From contig JBJEHD010000082.1 of the NCBI GenBank assembly GCA_051875715.1, positions 1 to 36,820 on the forward strand: a stretch of 36,820 nt of DNA, in the 5' to 3' direction. The DNA comes from DYCT01 sp051875715. Lineage in GTDB: Bacteria; Bacteroidota; Bacteroidia; Bacteroidales; Bacteroidaceae. Below the pieces are notes generated by a model. The model searched no databases, had not been told where the DNA came from, and saw only the letters and a list, made by a program, of their open reading frames with translations. The stretch's first letter is position 1, and every line of letters begins with the position of its first letter. A program made the translations under genes and the position numbers. This document shows positions 16,222 to 25,465 of the stretch, one piece after another.

Positions 16222-17589
16222 ATGCTCACACTCTCCCTATTCTGCACCTTCCTCGTCGGCCTGCTGGCCGCCCTCGCCCTTGCACCCCGCCTGAACGCCT
16301 TCGAGGCATCGGGCCTCGCCTTCCCCATCGGCATCGGCCTGCTGACCCTGCTCATGCTGCTGACGGACTTCGTCGGCATCCCGCTGACCGCCGCCTCGGT
16401 ATGGGTGCTCACGGCCCTGCTGCTCGGCGGCACAGGCTATGCCCTCTGGCGGAGGCGGGCCTCGATGGCCGAACGCATCCGCCAAGCACACCGGCCCGAG
16501 TGGCGGAAGATGAACCTGGTGTTCGTGGTGCTGGTAGGCATCGTCGGCGCGCTGGAGTACATGAACTGGACAAAATGCCTCTACTTCCCCACCTTCGACC
16601 GCGACAGCCTGGCCGGTTTCGACACCATCGGCTACGTCGTGGCCCAAGAACACACGCTGCACGGACTGAGCCTGTTCGACCCATCGTACATGCCCCACAT
16701 GCACGCGGCCGGCAGCTACATCAGCTACATCCCGATGGTGCAACTCAGCTACGCCTACGTCTATCTGATGGGAGCAGCCACCTCGAAACTCATCCCGGCC
16801 CTGATGTTTGCATCGCTATTGGTGGCCTTCGGGGGCTGCATGTACCGATGGGTGGGACGAACGGGTGCGGCAGCGGCCACGCTGGGCCTGCTGATGACCC
16901 CGGAGATGGTGGCCTTTTCGTCGCTCTCCGCCACGAACGTCATCCACGCGGTGTATGCATCGATGGGGGTCATCTACCTCGCCCTCTGGTTTCGCACGCG
17001 CTCCGATACCGACCTTTGGCTGGGAGTGCTGCTGCTGGGGCTGAACCTCTGGACACGCATGGACGGCATCGCCTTCGTAGGGGCGGCAGCCGTGGTGATG
17101 GCGGCGGATGCCCTGCGGAGGCGGACATGGAGGCCGCTGGCGGCCCTGTCGGCAGCACTGATTCCGGTAGTGGTATGGGCAGCCTACAGCCGTACCTACG
17201 GACTGACATCGGAGAGCATCGCCATCCTCCGTCCGTTCTGGGACGGCGAGAAAGCGGCCCTCATCGGCCAGGCCATCGGCGGACACCTGGCCAACACGGG
17301 TCTGTACGGATGGACGTTCGTCCTCGCAGCCCTGTCGGGGGTAGCCAACGTGTGGTTCTTGGTGCGCCGGCGCGACAACCTGCCCCTGCTCTGCATGATT
17401 CTGACGGCCATAGGGCTGTACATGGCATCACTCTATCAGGTGAACTACATCTGGGACAGCATCGGCAACGTGCTGGCCTATTCGGCCAAACGCTTCCTGT
17501 TCTGCTTCGTGCCGATGGCCTGGTGCTATGCGTTCGGCAACGAATGGATGGTGCACCTTTGGCGGAAAGTGGAGCAACTGCTGGCCTGA
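16222..17589 (+). CDS. Polytopic membrane protein, GT-C glycosyltransferase-like
   Basis: 455-residue protein with about 10-11 transmembrane segments. After three N-terminal helices there is a large extracytoplasmic loop, CLYFPTFDRDSLAGFDTIG, with clustered aspartates, then HAAGSYISYIPMVQLSYAYV. Acidic first loops plus about 11 helices are typical of GT-C lipid-phosphate-sugar-dependent glycosyltransferases. It is therefore inferred to transfer sugars to lipid or protein on the outer face of the inner membrane. No exact family is recognised. It is paired with the one-helix protein upstream and ends at a hairpin between convergent genes. Confidence 0.7.
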   Translation: MLTLSLFCTFLVGLLAALALAPRLNAFEASGLAFPIGIGLLTLLMLLTDFVGIPLTAASVWVLTALLLGGTGYALWRRRASMAERIRQAHRPEWRKMNLVFVVLVGIVGALEYMNWTKCLYFPTFDRDSLAGFDTIGYVVAQEHTLHGLSLFDPSYMPHMHAAGSYISYIPMVQLSYAYVYLMGAATSKLIPALMFASLLVAFGGCMYRWVGRTGAAAATLGLLMTPEMVAFSSLSATNVIHAVYASMGVIYLALWFRTRSDTDLWLGVLLLGLNLWTRMDGIAFVGAAAVVMAADALRRRTWRPLAALSAALIPVVVWAAYSRTYGLTSESIAILRPFWDGEKAALIGQAIGGHLANTGLYGWTFVLAALSGVANVWFLVRRRDNLPLLCMILTAIGLYMASLYQVNYIWDSIGNVLAYSAKRFLFCFVPMAWCYAFGNEWMVHLWRKVEQLLA

Positions 17590-17626
17590 CCACACCGCCC
17601 AGGCACCGACACGAACGCCACAAATA

Positions 17627-17644
17627 GACGGTTATAGAACCGTC
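17627..17644. terminator. Bidirectional hairpin between convergent operons
   Basis: GACGGTT-ATAG-AACCGTC forms a perfect 7-bp stem with a 4-base loop. It sits between the GT-C-like gene (ends 17589, plus) and the TPR regulator (ends 17653, minus). T-runs are short, so termination may be incomplete. Confidence 0.45.
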
Positions 17645-17652
17645 ACTTGCCA

Positions 17653-19595
17653 TCAGACCAATTCCCGCACAAAATCGTCCAAGGAATCGTCTTTGTCGAG
17701 ATTCAGTTTCTGGCGCAGCCGATAGCGGGCCATGTTGACGCTGCGCGGAGCAATGCCCAACAGGAACGACACCTGACCAGTGTCCTGCCCCAAAATGATG
17801 AGCATGCACAGCAGTTCTTCTCGGCGGGTGACACCGGGTGCCTCCTTACGCAGACGGGGCAGGAAGGTGGGATAAAGTTGTTCGAACCGATGACGGAAGG
17901 CGGCATCTCCCTCATCGCGCAAGACGATGGGCGTCAAGGCCTCAAGATCGGCACGGGCAGAAGGGTCGTCGAGCAAGGCGGAAAGACGATGTTCGGCGGC
18001 ATAGGTCTGCTTCCGACTGGCCTCCAACGTATCCATCAACCGCTGCAACCGCTGCTCGAGCAGGAGTTGGCGCATACGGTAGACCCGTCGGCGATTGATG
18101 ACAACCAGCAGCAGAACGACGCAGACAGCCGTCAGCAACACCAGCAGCACCGCCCAGAGCAGGCGGGCATTTTTCATCCGCGCCGTAGCGAGTTCGTACT
18201 CGCGGCGTTCTTTCTCGGTCTGAAACTGCACGATGTTTTCGTACAGGCGGGCAGTCGTTTTCCGCTCGATGCTCGACTCATGCTCGTGCAACAGGTCTTG
18301 CGCATGGCGCGACAAGCGGGCGAAATCGCCCTTGCGGATGTAGTGACGCAGGATGATGCCGTAGTCCACCCCACCGAGATAAATCGGCGAGAGCCCCTGA
18401 TGGAGCAAAGCGTACATGCTGTCCAACGCCGCCTCGCCCTTGTCCGAACGGTGCTGGCGGAAATAGCCTTCGGCCTGATGATAGTAGGCTCGGGCGCGGA
18501 TGACAGGCGTGCCAAGCGCGGCCACCTTGCGCAAAAGATCGAGCCCCATCGCCACCGAGTCCTGTCCGGCCGACTGCACCAGCAACGCTCCGGTGAGGCA
18601 CTCCACATCGGAAGGACCGCTGTTGTAAGGCAACGCCTCGCCCCGCAAGGATGCCAGACGATAGCACTCCAAGGCCGAATCTGTCCGGCCCAGCTGGCGC
18701 AGCGACTCGCCGTGAAGCAGATAGGCCTGCATGGCTATCATGGGATTGTCTGTTCGGACGGCCTGCGCCAGCGCCACAGACCGAGCGGCATAGCGGGCGG
18801 CATACGCGGGGAGGTCCCAATAGAGGTATAGGCTGGCCAGAGAGTTGTAACTGTTGATCTGGGCCAGGCTGTCATCCTTGGCCCGGGCCTCGTCGAGGCT
18901 CTGCTGAAGCAGATCGACAGACTCGTACAACCGTCCGGTGCGTTTATATATCATGCCCAAAACGGAGGCGACATACGAGCGGCCGCGCAACCCGGGGCAA
19001 GAGTCAGCCAAGGCCAAAGCCTGCCGGCCCCAGGCGATGACATCTTCCTGCCGGTCGGGATGAGCAAAGAATACGGCGGAGGCATAGGCATAGTCGCGAA
19101 AAAGACGGGCCGGAGTGGGCTGATGGAGCGGAAGGGCCAGGGCGCTATCCATCAACCGGTAGGCCTCATCCATCCGCTCGGTGCGCGAAAGGGCGTAGGC
19201 CGACACCACGCACAGGTCTCGCCAACCCTGGCAGGCCAGCAGGCGCGAAGGGGGGCAGCGGCGAAGCGCATCGAGGCAAAGCGCACACGAGTCGGCCGTG
19301 CCCTGGCTCTGATAGGTGTTGAGCAACTGCACCAGGGCATCGGACACCCAGGGCAGCAGGGAGTCGCGTTCGGACGGTACGGATGAGTCGAAGTACAAGC
19401 AGGTCCGGAAGGCTTCGATGGCCTCGGTGGTACGACCGTCGCGCTGGAGCGAACGGCCCCGGCGAACGTCTGCCTACAACGGACGACAACCGAGTCGGCA
19501 GCAACGGCATCGGCCCGACCTGCTCGGCCGACACACGACGCGCCGACCACCACCCACAAGGCACAAAGAAAGAAAAGAGAGGGAAAAGTTTTCAT
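17653..19595 (-). CDS. TPR / transmembrane / HTH regulator, apparently frameshifted
   Basis: The downstream frame (from about 19473 to 17653) encodes tandem tetratricopeptide repeats (for example AIEAFRTCLYF, RLYESVDLLQQSLDEA, DSALECYRLASL), one transmembrane helix (LLWAVLLVLLTAVCVVLLLVV), a coiled coil, then a C-terminal helix-turn-helix of LuxR/GerE style (TRREELLCMLIILGQDTGQVSFLLGIAPRSV; the second half reads VNMARYRLRQKL). The signal sequence that such Bacteroides TPR sensors carry is in another frame: ATG 19595, MKTFPSLFFLCALWVVVGASC, a lipoprotein-like leader. The two frames overlap between a TAG (19474-19476) and about 19400 and would join by gaining one base there, near CCCC at 19457-19460. 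It may be a recent pseudogene or a sequence error. Without the leader, an intact internal frame could start at TTG 19398 with 581 residues. It ends the ileS-lspA operon. Confidence 0.7.
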
Positions 19596-19598
19596 CTG

Positions 19599-19877
19599 TC
19601 ACAGTTTTTTTGGAGGAGGAACGGGTTCCGGAGCTTCCTGCAAGCGGAGGAGGCGGCCGGAGGGAAGGAGCACATGGGCCTGGCACATAGGCGGCCCACC
19701 GGCAACCTCGGCCGGACAGGCCGTCAGACGGATGGCACCGGGGAGCCAGACGGTGGACGGCAACTCGACGACGAGCCGATACCAACGAAGCACGCCATCG
19801 CCGACCACCTCGACCACCGAGGGGCCGTGGGAGATGCCGGACGCATCGACCAGGCGGGCTGCTGCAAATCGTTTCAT
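19599..19877 (-). CDS. Conserved-looking 92-residue protein, unknown function
   Basis: 92 residues starting MKRFAAARLVDASGISHGPS. Short beta-rich segments (VVEVVGDGVLRWYRLVVELPS, TVWLPGAIRLT) are followed by a proline-rich tail (PEPVPPPKKL). Its ATG overlaps the stop of the DUF4296-like gene (ATGA), and the TPR gene starts three bases after its stop, so it is embedded in a tightly packed operon and is very likely translated. No domain is recognised. The tightly coupled position between a lipoprotein and a regulator is the only functional hint. Confidence 0.7.
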   Translation of the reverse strand: MKRFAAARLVDASGISHGPSVVEVVGDGVLRWYRLVVELPSTVWLPGAIRLTACPAEVAGGPPMCQAHVLLPSGRLLRLQEAPEPVPPPKKL

Positions 19878-20746
19878 CGGGGAAGCGAGTCTTTACGGGC
19901 AGGACGCACAGGGCCTTCGCGGCGTACGCGGGCCGTATCAGCCGGCAAAACGACGCGGGCGGTGTCGGCCTCGGCGGCACGGCGGTAGCGCATCAGGCGG
20001 ATGCTGTCCAGCAAGAGGCCTTCGCCCCCACCCCGTCCGGGATAATAGACATAGCCGGACAACGACTTGGGCCGAACGCCCGAATCGCATGCCAACGTGA
20101 GCGAGTCTGCGCCAGACGCGCACACCCGACGCCGGACAGCAAAGACAGAGTCAGACTCGGTGCGTGCGCTAAGCATCATCCAGGCGGTGTCGGTCGGCAT
20201 CTCGAAAAGCGGCAGGAAAGAGGCCCGCCAGTACCAAACAAAACGGTCGCCCGGCAGGAAATGAGCATCGGCCGGCACCTCGAAGGAGAACTGGTTGAGT
20301 AGCGGAGAGCCTTGCGACAAAGCGTACAGCCGGTTGCCCGTCCACACATCCACCGAGTCGCCCGGAGCACTCTCGCGGGGCTTGTTGTCGCGAATGGCAA
20401 TCAGGTGGTCCACCCGGGCCTGCTCCCGCTTGAACCGGAGGCCCAGATTGACGTAAATCTTCGAGAGTTCGTCGGTGTGGCGGGTATACCACACCAACGA
20501 CGAGTCGAACTCGGCCCGGCTGACATGATGTTTCTCCAGCACATAGGCATAGTATTGGTGCTGGCGGTAGCGCTCGGCAAACGGCAACTCGCCGCTCATC
20601 GCCTTGGCCAAATGGAAGTCGTAGAGCAAATCCTCCATGGCGGCCGGTTGGACAACCTCGTCGGGCACACCCTGACGGCATCCGGCAACCAGCAGCGCCA
20701 GGCCGACCATCCAGGCCAGCAGCGTGCGTTCGGACCTCGGTCTCAT
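19874..20746 (-). CDS. DUF4296-like lipoprotein
   Basis: 290-residue lipoprotein with signal sequence MRPRSERTLLAWMVGLALLVAGC, lipobox LVAGC. It is followed by the hallmark of DUF4296 proteins: a helical segment MEDLLYDFHLAKAMSGELPF with later YVLEKHHVSRAEFDSSLVWYTRHTDELSKIY. The C-terminal half is beta-rich and proline/aspartate-containing. ATG 20746 overlaps the lspA stop (ATGA), so it is coupled to the very enzyme that processes lipoproteins. The open frame extends upstream to 20824 inside lspA and is not used. Function unknown; the lspA linkage is common in Bacteroidales. Confidence 0.85.
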   Translation of the reverse strand: MRPRSERTLLAWMVGLALLVAGCRQGVPDEVVQPAAMEDLLYDFHLAKAMSGELPFAERYRQHQYYAYVLEKHHVSRAEFDSSLVWYTRHTDELSKIYVNLGLRFKREQARVDHLIAIRDNKPRESAPGDSVDVWTGNRLYALSQGSPLLNQFSFEVPADAHFLPGDRFVWYWRASFLPLFEMPTDTAWMMLSARTESDSVFAVRRRVCASGADSLTLACDSGVRPKSLSGYVYYPGRGGGEGLLLDSIRLMRYRRAAEADTARVVLPADTARVRREGPVRPARKDSLPR

Positions 20747-21375
20747 CGGGCGGATGCGTTTTTCGAACCGGTCAGGCCGTTCAAGTACTTGCCATAGAAC
20801 AGCAACAGGGCCACGATGCCACAACTGATGGCCGCATCGGCAAAGTTGAAGATGGGGCTGAAGAAGACGAAATGCTCACCACCCACCCAGGGCATCCAAT
20901 CGGGCCACGTGGTCTCAATAAGGGGGAAATAGAACATGTCCACCACCCTGCCATACAACCAAGGGGCATAGCCTTCACCCAATGGGACGAAGGTGGCCAG
21001 GGAGGCATGGGTGCTCTCGCTGAACACGACACCGTAGAAAACGCAGTCGATGATGTTTCCCAACGCACCGGCCAGGATGAGCGACAGGCAGACGATGAAG
21101 CCCGTGGGAGCACCGCGCCGGACAACCTTGCACAAGTAATAAAGGATGAAGCCCACCGCGACGATGCGGAAGGTGGTTAGAAACAGTTTGCCGAACACCT
21201 CCATGCCGAAGGCCATCCCGTTGTTCTCGGTGAAAAAGAGGTAGAACCAATCGGTGATGCGGATGCTGTCGTGCCAATACATGTGGGTCTTCACCCAGAT
21301 TTTGATAGCCTGGTCGACAAGCAGTACGGCCAGGATGAGCACGGCCGACAAACGGCCTTTGGTAAGAAATCTCAT
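20743..21375 (-). CDS. lspA: Lipoprotein signal peptidase (signal peptidase II)
   Basis: 210-residue inner-membrane aspartyl peptidase that cleaves lipoprotein signal peptides after lipid modification. Four transmembrane helices are visible. The conserved blocks are FTENNGMAFG (48-57), ALGNIIDCVFYG with D110, and FNFADAAIS with D180; the two aspartates form the catalytic dyad. An insert of about 40 residues between them (SESTHASLATFVPLGEGYAPWLYGR) makes it longer than E. coli LspA, as usual in Bacteroidetes. Lies 100 bases behind the dksA-like gene and is coupled to the DUF4296-like lipoprotein. Confidence 0.95.
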   Translation of the reverse strand: MRFLTKGRLSAVLILAVLLVDQAIKIWVKTHMYWHDSIRITDWFYLFFTENNGMAFGMEVFGKLFLTTFRIVAVGFILYYLCKVVRRGAPTGFIVCLSLILAGALGNIIDCVFYGVVFSESTHASLATFVPLGEGYAPWLYGRVVDMFYFPLIETTWPDWMPWVGGEHFVFFSPIFNFADAAISCGIVALLLFYGKYLNGLTGSKNASAR

Positions 21376-21417
21376 GCGATACGGAATAAGTTTTATGTCA
21401 ACACATCAAAATCCTCG

Positions 21418-21456
21418 GGAAGGCCGCCGGCGAATGTGAGCGACCGACGGCCTTCC
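21418..21456. repeat. Strong inverted repeat between dksA-like and lspA genes
   Basis: GGAAGGCCGCCGG (21418-21430) pairs with CCGACGGCCTTCC (21444-21456), 13-bp arms with one mismatch and a 13-base loop. On the minus strand it is not followed by a strong T-run, so partial termination or mRNA processing and stabilisation is more likely than a full stop. Confidence 0.5.
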
Positions 21457-21475
21457 TTCGGAGGGAGAGGGGGAA

Positions 21476-21853
21476 TCAATGTTTGCCCGTCTTGGCCTCG
21501 ATGCTCAGGGTGGCATGGGGTACAGCACGCAGGCGTTCGGCCGGAATCAGCTTGCCTGTTTCGCGGCAGATGCCGTAGGTTTTGTTCTCGATACGGACCA
21601 AAGCGGCCTGCAGGCTCTGAATGAACTTGAGTTGTCGCTGTGCCAGGCGGGTAGTCTCCTCCTTCGACAGCGTGCTGGCCCCTTCTTCCAGCACCTTGTA
21701 GGTGGGCGAGGTGTCGTCCGTATCATTTCCGTCCTGATTCATGATGCTGGCCTTCAGCTGGTCGTAGTCTCGTTCGGCTTTGGCCAGTTTGTCCAGGATG
21801 ATGGCACGGAACTCTTCCAGTTCCGCATCCGAATAGCGTGTCTTTTCTGCCAT
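21476..21853 (-). CDS. DksA/TraR family zinc-finger-like protein
   Basis: 125-residue protein with an N-terminal coiled coil (about 8-95) and a C-terminal TraR/DksA block YGICRETGKLIPAERLRAVPHATLSIEAK. Of the four zinc cysteines of DksA only one (ICR) remains, the usual Bacteroidetes form; histidine in PHAT may replace one ligand. Members bind the secondary channel of RNA polymerase and tune transcription with ppGpp; that role here is by family. It lies 34 bases after ileS, so it is probably in the same transcript. Confidence 0.88.
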   Translation of the reverse strand: MAEKTRYSDAELEEFRAIILDKLAKAERDYDQLKASIMNQDGNDTDDTSPTYKVLEEGASTLSKEETTRLAQRQLKFIQSLQAALVRIENKTYGICRETGKLIPAERLRAVPHATLSIEAKTGKH

Positions 21854-21887
21854 AGTCTTTTCTGTTTTTTATAGATATTCTTTTGGG

Positions 21888-24800
21888 TTACATGGATTCT
21901 TTTTCCACACGGGCCTGCAGGGTGAAGTCGTCGAAATCGAGCGACGTTCCTTCCACTCCATCGGCCAAGGTCAACGAGGTGGCCAACACCTGCGCACAGA
22001 TGTATTGGCGGTAATGCTCGATGGCGGCATCGGAAGCGGCGTGACGGCTCAATGTCACGCGAATCTTGTCGGTGATTTCAAAGCCGCTGGCCTTGCGCAT
22101 GTTCTGGATGCGGTTCACCAGTTCGCGTGCGATACCCTCCTGGCGCAGTTCGTCGGTGATGGTCACCTCCAAGGCCACCGTGAGGCGTCCGTCGTTGGCC
22201 ACCAACCATCCGGGGATGTCTTCGCTGATGATTTCCACATCGTCTGCTTCGATGACGGCTTCTCCGCCTTCGAGCGTCAGGGCGTAACGTCCGTTGCGTT
22301 CCAGTTCGGCAATGGCTTCCTGCGTCAGAGCAGCCACGGCAGCGGCCACGGCCTTCATCTGCTTGCCGAACTTCGGTCCGAGTTTCTTGAAGTCGCACTT
22401 CACACGCTTCACCAGGATGCCTTCCGCCCCATCGACGAAGCGAATTTCCTTCACGTTCACCTCGCTCATAATGAGCGACATCACTGCCTCAACATGGCGG
22501 CGTTGTGCCTCGTCCACCACGGGCAGCATGATGCACTGCAGCGGCTGGCGTACCTTGATGCCTACCTTGCGACGCAGGGCGAGCACCATCGACGTGATGT
22601 CCTGCGCCACCTGCATCCGGGCTTCCAACTCCGTGTCGACGAGCGACTCGTCGCACGTGGGAAATTGGGACAGATGGACGGAAACTGCCTTATCGCGTCC
22701 GGTGCAACCGACCAGGTCGGCATAGAGCATATCCGAATAGAAAGGAGCAATGGGGGCCATCAGTTTGGCAACGGTCTCCAGACAGGTGTACAATGTCTGA
22801 TAGGCCGAAAGTTTGTCGGTGGTGAAACCGCCACCCCAAAAACGTTTGCGGTTGAGGCGCACGTACCAGTTGGACAGGTTGTCGCCCACGAAATCGGCGA
22901 TGAGCCGTCCGGCACGTGTGGGTTCGTAGTCGGCGTAGCAGGCATCGACATTCTTCACCAACGTGTTGAGCACGGAAAGAATCCACCGGTCCACCTCCGG
23001 CCGTTGGGAAACCGGCACGTCGGGCTCGGCATAGGTGAAGCCGTCGACGTTGGCATACAGGGCGAAGAAAGAATAGGTGTTGTAGAGCGTGCCGAAGAAC
23101 TTGCGACGCACTTCCTCGACGCCTTCCGTATCAAACTTAAGGTTGTCCCACGGCGAGGAGTTGGTAATCATGTACCAACGCAAGGGGTCCGAACCGTATT
23201 TCTCGATGGCGGCGAAGGGATCGACGGCATTGCCCAAGCGTTTGGACATCTTGTTGCCGTTCTTGTCGAGCACCAGTCCGTTGGAAATGACGGCCTTGTA
23301 GGCCACGCTGTCGAACACCATCGTCGCGATGGCATGCAAGGTGAAGAACCAACCGCGCGTCTGGTCCACGCCTTCGGCGATGAAGTCGGCCGGATAGACA
23401 AAACCACCGTCCAGCAATGCTTTGTTTTCGAAGGGATAGTGAATCTGTGCGTAAGGCATGGCGCCGGAATCGAACCACACGTCGATGAGGTCCGTCTCAC
23501 GCTTCATGGGCCGTCCGTTCTCGCTCACCAGCACGATGTCGTCCACGTAAGGACGGTGCAGGTCAATCCGGTCGTAGTTTTCCTTCGTATATTCGCCCGG
23601 GACGAAGCCCCTTTCGCGATAAGGATTGGCCTCCATCAGCCCGGCCTCCACGGCCTTGTCGATTTCGTGGTAGAGTTCTTCGACCGATCCGATGCACTTC
23701 TCTTCTCCCTCCTCGCTGCGCCAGATGGGCAGCGGAGTGCCCCAATAACGCGAGCGGCTCAAGTTCCAGTCGTTCAAGTTCTCCAACCATTTTCCGAAAC
23801 GGCCCGTACCGGTCGACTCGGGCTTCCAATTGATGGACTTGTTCAGTTCCATCATGCGTTCTTTGCAGGCAGTGGAGCGGATGAACCAACTGTCCAGCGG
23901 ATAGTAGAGCACCGGCTTGTCCGTACGCCAGCAGTGGGGATAGTTGTGGACGTGTTTCTCTATCTTGAAGGCCTGTCCGGCAGCTTTCAAGGTCAAACAG
24001 ATGTAGATGTCGAGGTTTTCGGCAGCCTGTGCGGCCTTCTCGTCATATTTGCCATCGACGGTGAACTGCGGGTCGTAGGCGTTCTTCACCCAACGGCCTT
24101 CAAACTCACGATAACGCCCGGCATCGACACAGGCGGCCGTGAAGGCATCGTCCAGTTCCTCCATCCGGTAGAATTTACCGGTGAGGTCGACCATCGGACG
24201 CTTCTCTCCACGCTTGTTGATCATGAACAAGCCAGGTACGCCGGCTGCACGCGCTACAAAGGCGTCGTCCGCACCGAAAGTCGGAGCGATGTGTACGATA
24301 CCCGTACCGTCCTCGGTGGTCACGTAATCGCCCGGGATGACACGGAAGGCTTTCTGCGAGGCTTCGCGCCATCCGCCGTCCTCGGTAGCCTCCACCGGCT
24401 TCACCCAGGGCAACAGCTGCTCATACTCCATGCCCACGAGGTCGGTGCCCTTGTATTCGCCCACCACGCGATAGGGGACGAGTTTGTCGCCCGGCTTGTA
24501 GTCCTCCAAAGCCAGGCCCTCGGCCTTCTTATTGAAATGCATGCCCAGCAGGGCCTTTGCCAACACTACGGTGACGGGGTCGCCCGTATAGGCATTGTAG
24601 GTCTGTACGGCCACATAGTCTATCTTCGGTCCAACGCAGAGGGCCGTGTTCGAAGGCAGAGTCCACGGAGTAGTGGTCCAAGCCAGGAAGCAGGGAACGC
24701 CCCATGCGGCCATCTCAGGTTTCGGGTTCTTCATACGGAACTGGGCCACCACGGTGGTGTCCTTCACATCGCGGTAGCAACCCGGCTGGTTCAATTCGTG

Positions 24801-25379
24801 CGAACTCAGTCCAGTACCGGCAGCCGGCGAATAAGGTTGGATAGTATATCCCTTGTACAGCAGATTCTTAGCATACAACTGCTTGAGCAGCCACCACAAC
24901 GTCTCAATATAGCGGTTGTCGTACGTGATGTAAGGGTCGTCGAGGTCCACCCAGTAGCCCATGCGATGGGTCAGTTCGGTCCATTCGCGGGTGTATTTCA
25001 TCACATCCTTGCGGCAGGCGGCATTGTAGTCGGCCACCGAGATGGTACGCCCGATGTCTTCCTTCGTGATGCCCAACGCCTTTTCTACACCCAGCTCCAC
25101 AGGCAGGCCGTGCGTGTCCCATCCGGCCTTACGCTTCACCTGGTATCCCTTCATGGTCTTATAACGGCAGAAGATGTCCTTGATGGAACGTGCCATGACG
25201 TGGTGGATGCCCGGCATTCCATTGGCCGAAGGAGGCCCTTCGTAGAAGACGAACGAGGGGCAACCCTCCCGTTCGGTCATGCTCTTGGCGAAAACATCGT
25301 TCTCGTCCCATTTGCGCAGCACCTCCTGGTTGATTTTCGAGAGGTCGAACTGGCTGTATTCAGCAAATTTCTTTTTCAT
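21888..25379 (-). CDS. ileS: Isoleucyl-tRNA synthetase
   Basis: 1163-residue class I synthetase charging tRNA-Ile. The HIGH motif is GIHH (residues 57-60) in GPPSANGMPGIHHVMAR. The editing (CP1) domain follows, with the TTPWTLPSN segment. The KMSKS motif appears as NKMSKRLGNAVDP near residue 680. The length and residues are typical of the large Bacteroidetes/eukaryote-like (IleRS2) type that is often less sensitive to mupirocin; sensitivity is not shown here. ATG 25379 (MKKKFAEYSQF) is preferred over 25433. First gene of a minus-strand operon running to 17653. Confidence 0.97.
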   Translation of the reverse strand: MKKKFAEYSQFDLSKINQEVLRKWDENDVFAKSMTEREGCPSFVFYEGPPSANGMPGIHHVMARSIKDIFCRYKTMKGYQVKRKAGWDTHGLPVELGVEKALGITKEDIGRTISVADYNAACRKDVMKYTREWTELTHRMGYWVDLDDPYITYDNRYIETLWWLLKQLYAKNLLYKGYTIQPYSPAAGTGLSSHELNQPGCYRDVKDTTVVAQFRMKNPKPEMAAWGVPCFLAWTTTPWTLPSNTALCVGPKIDYVAVQTYNAYTGDPVTVVLAKALLGMHFNKKAEGLALEDYKPGDKLVPYRVVGEYKGTDLVGMEYEQLLPWVKPVEATEDGGWREASQKAFRVIPGDYVTTEDGTGIVHIAPTFGADDAFVARAAGVPGLFMINKRGEKRPMVDLTGKFYRMEELDDAFTAACVDAGRYREFEGRWVKNAYDPQFTVDGKYDEKAAQAAENLDIYICLTLKAAGQAFKIEKHVHNYPHCWRTDKPVLYYPLDSWFIRSTACKERMMELNKSINWKPESTGTGRFGKWLENLNDWNLSRSRYWGTPLPIWRSEEGEEKCIGSVEELYHEIDKAVEAGLMEANPYRERGFVPGEYTKENYDRIDLHRPYVDDIVLVSENGRPMKRETDLIDVWFDSGAMPYAQIHYPFENKALLDGGFVYPADFIAEGVDQTRGWFFTLHAIATMVFDSVAYKAVISNGLVLDKNGNKMSKRLGNAVDPFAAIEKYGSDPLRWYMITNSSPWDNLKFDTEGVEEVRRKFFGTLYNTYSFFALYANVDGFTYAEPDVPVSQRPEVDRWILSVLNTLVKNVDACYADYEPTRAGRLIADFVGDNLSNWYVRLNRKRFWGGGFTTDKLSAYQTLYTCLETVAKLMAPIAPFYSDMLYADLVGCTGRDKAVSVHLSQFPTCDESLVDTELEARMQVAQDITSMVLALRRKVGIKVRQPLQCIMLPVVDEAQRRHVEAVMSLIMSEVNVKEIRFVDGAEGILVKRVKCDFKKLGPKFGKQMKAVAAAVAALTQEAIAELERNGRYALTLEGGEAVIEADDVEIISEDIPGWLVANDGRLTVALEVTITDELRQEGIARELVNRIQNMRKASGFEITDKIRVTLSRHAASDAAIEHYRQYICAQVLATSLTLADGVEGTSLDFDDFTLQARVEKESM

Positions 25380-25465
25380 AGATGCTCTGTTATATTTCTT
25401 CGTTTTATACTTCAATGTCCATTGGGGAGCCATGACACCCGAGATCCCTCCCCGAAAATAAGGCG

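Noticed and set aside
17647..18831. 394-codon plus-strand frame opposite the TPR regulator
   Set aside because: The TPR, transmembrane and HTH features lie on the minus strand; this frame has no domain.
19152..19595. 147-codon frame as an independent lipoprotein gene
   Set aside because: Only its first 40 or so codons look real; the rest is proline/arginine-rich shadow of the TPR coding frame. Better explained as the frameshifted 5' end of the regulator.
25380..25459. T-box leader before ileS
   Set aside because: The leader is only about 80 bases with no specifier or antiterminator pattern.
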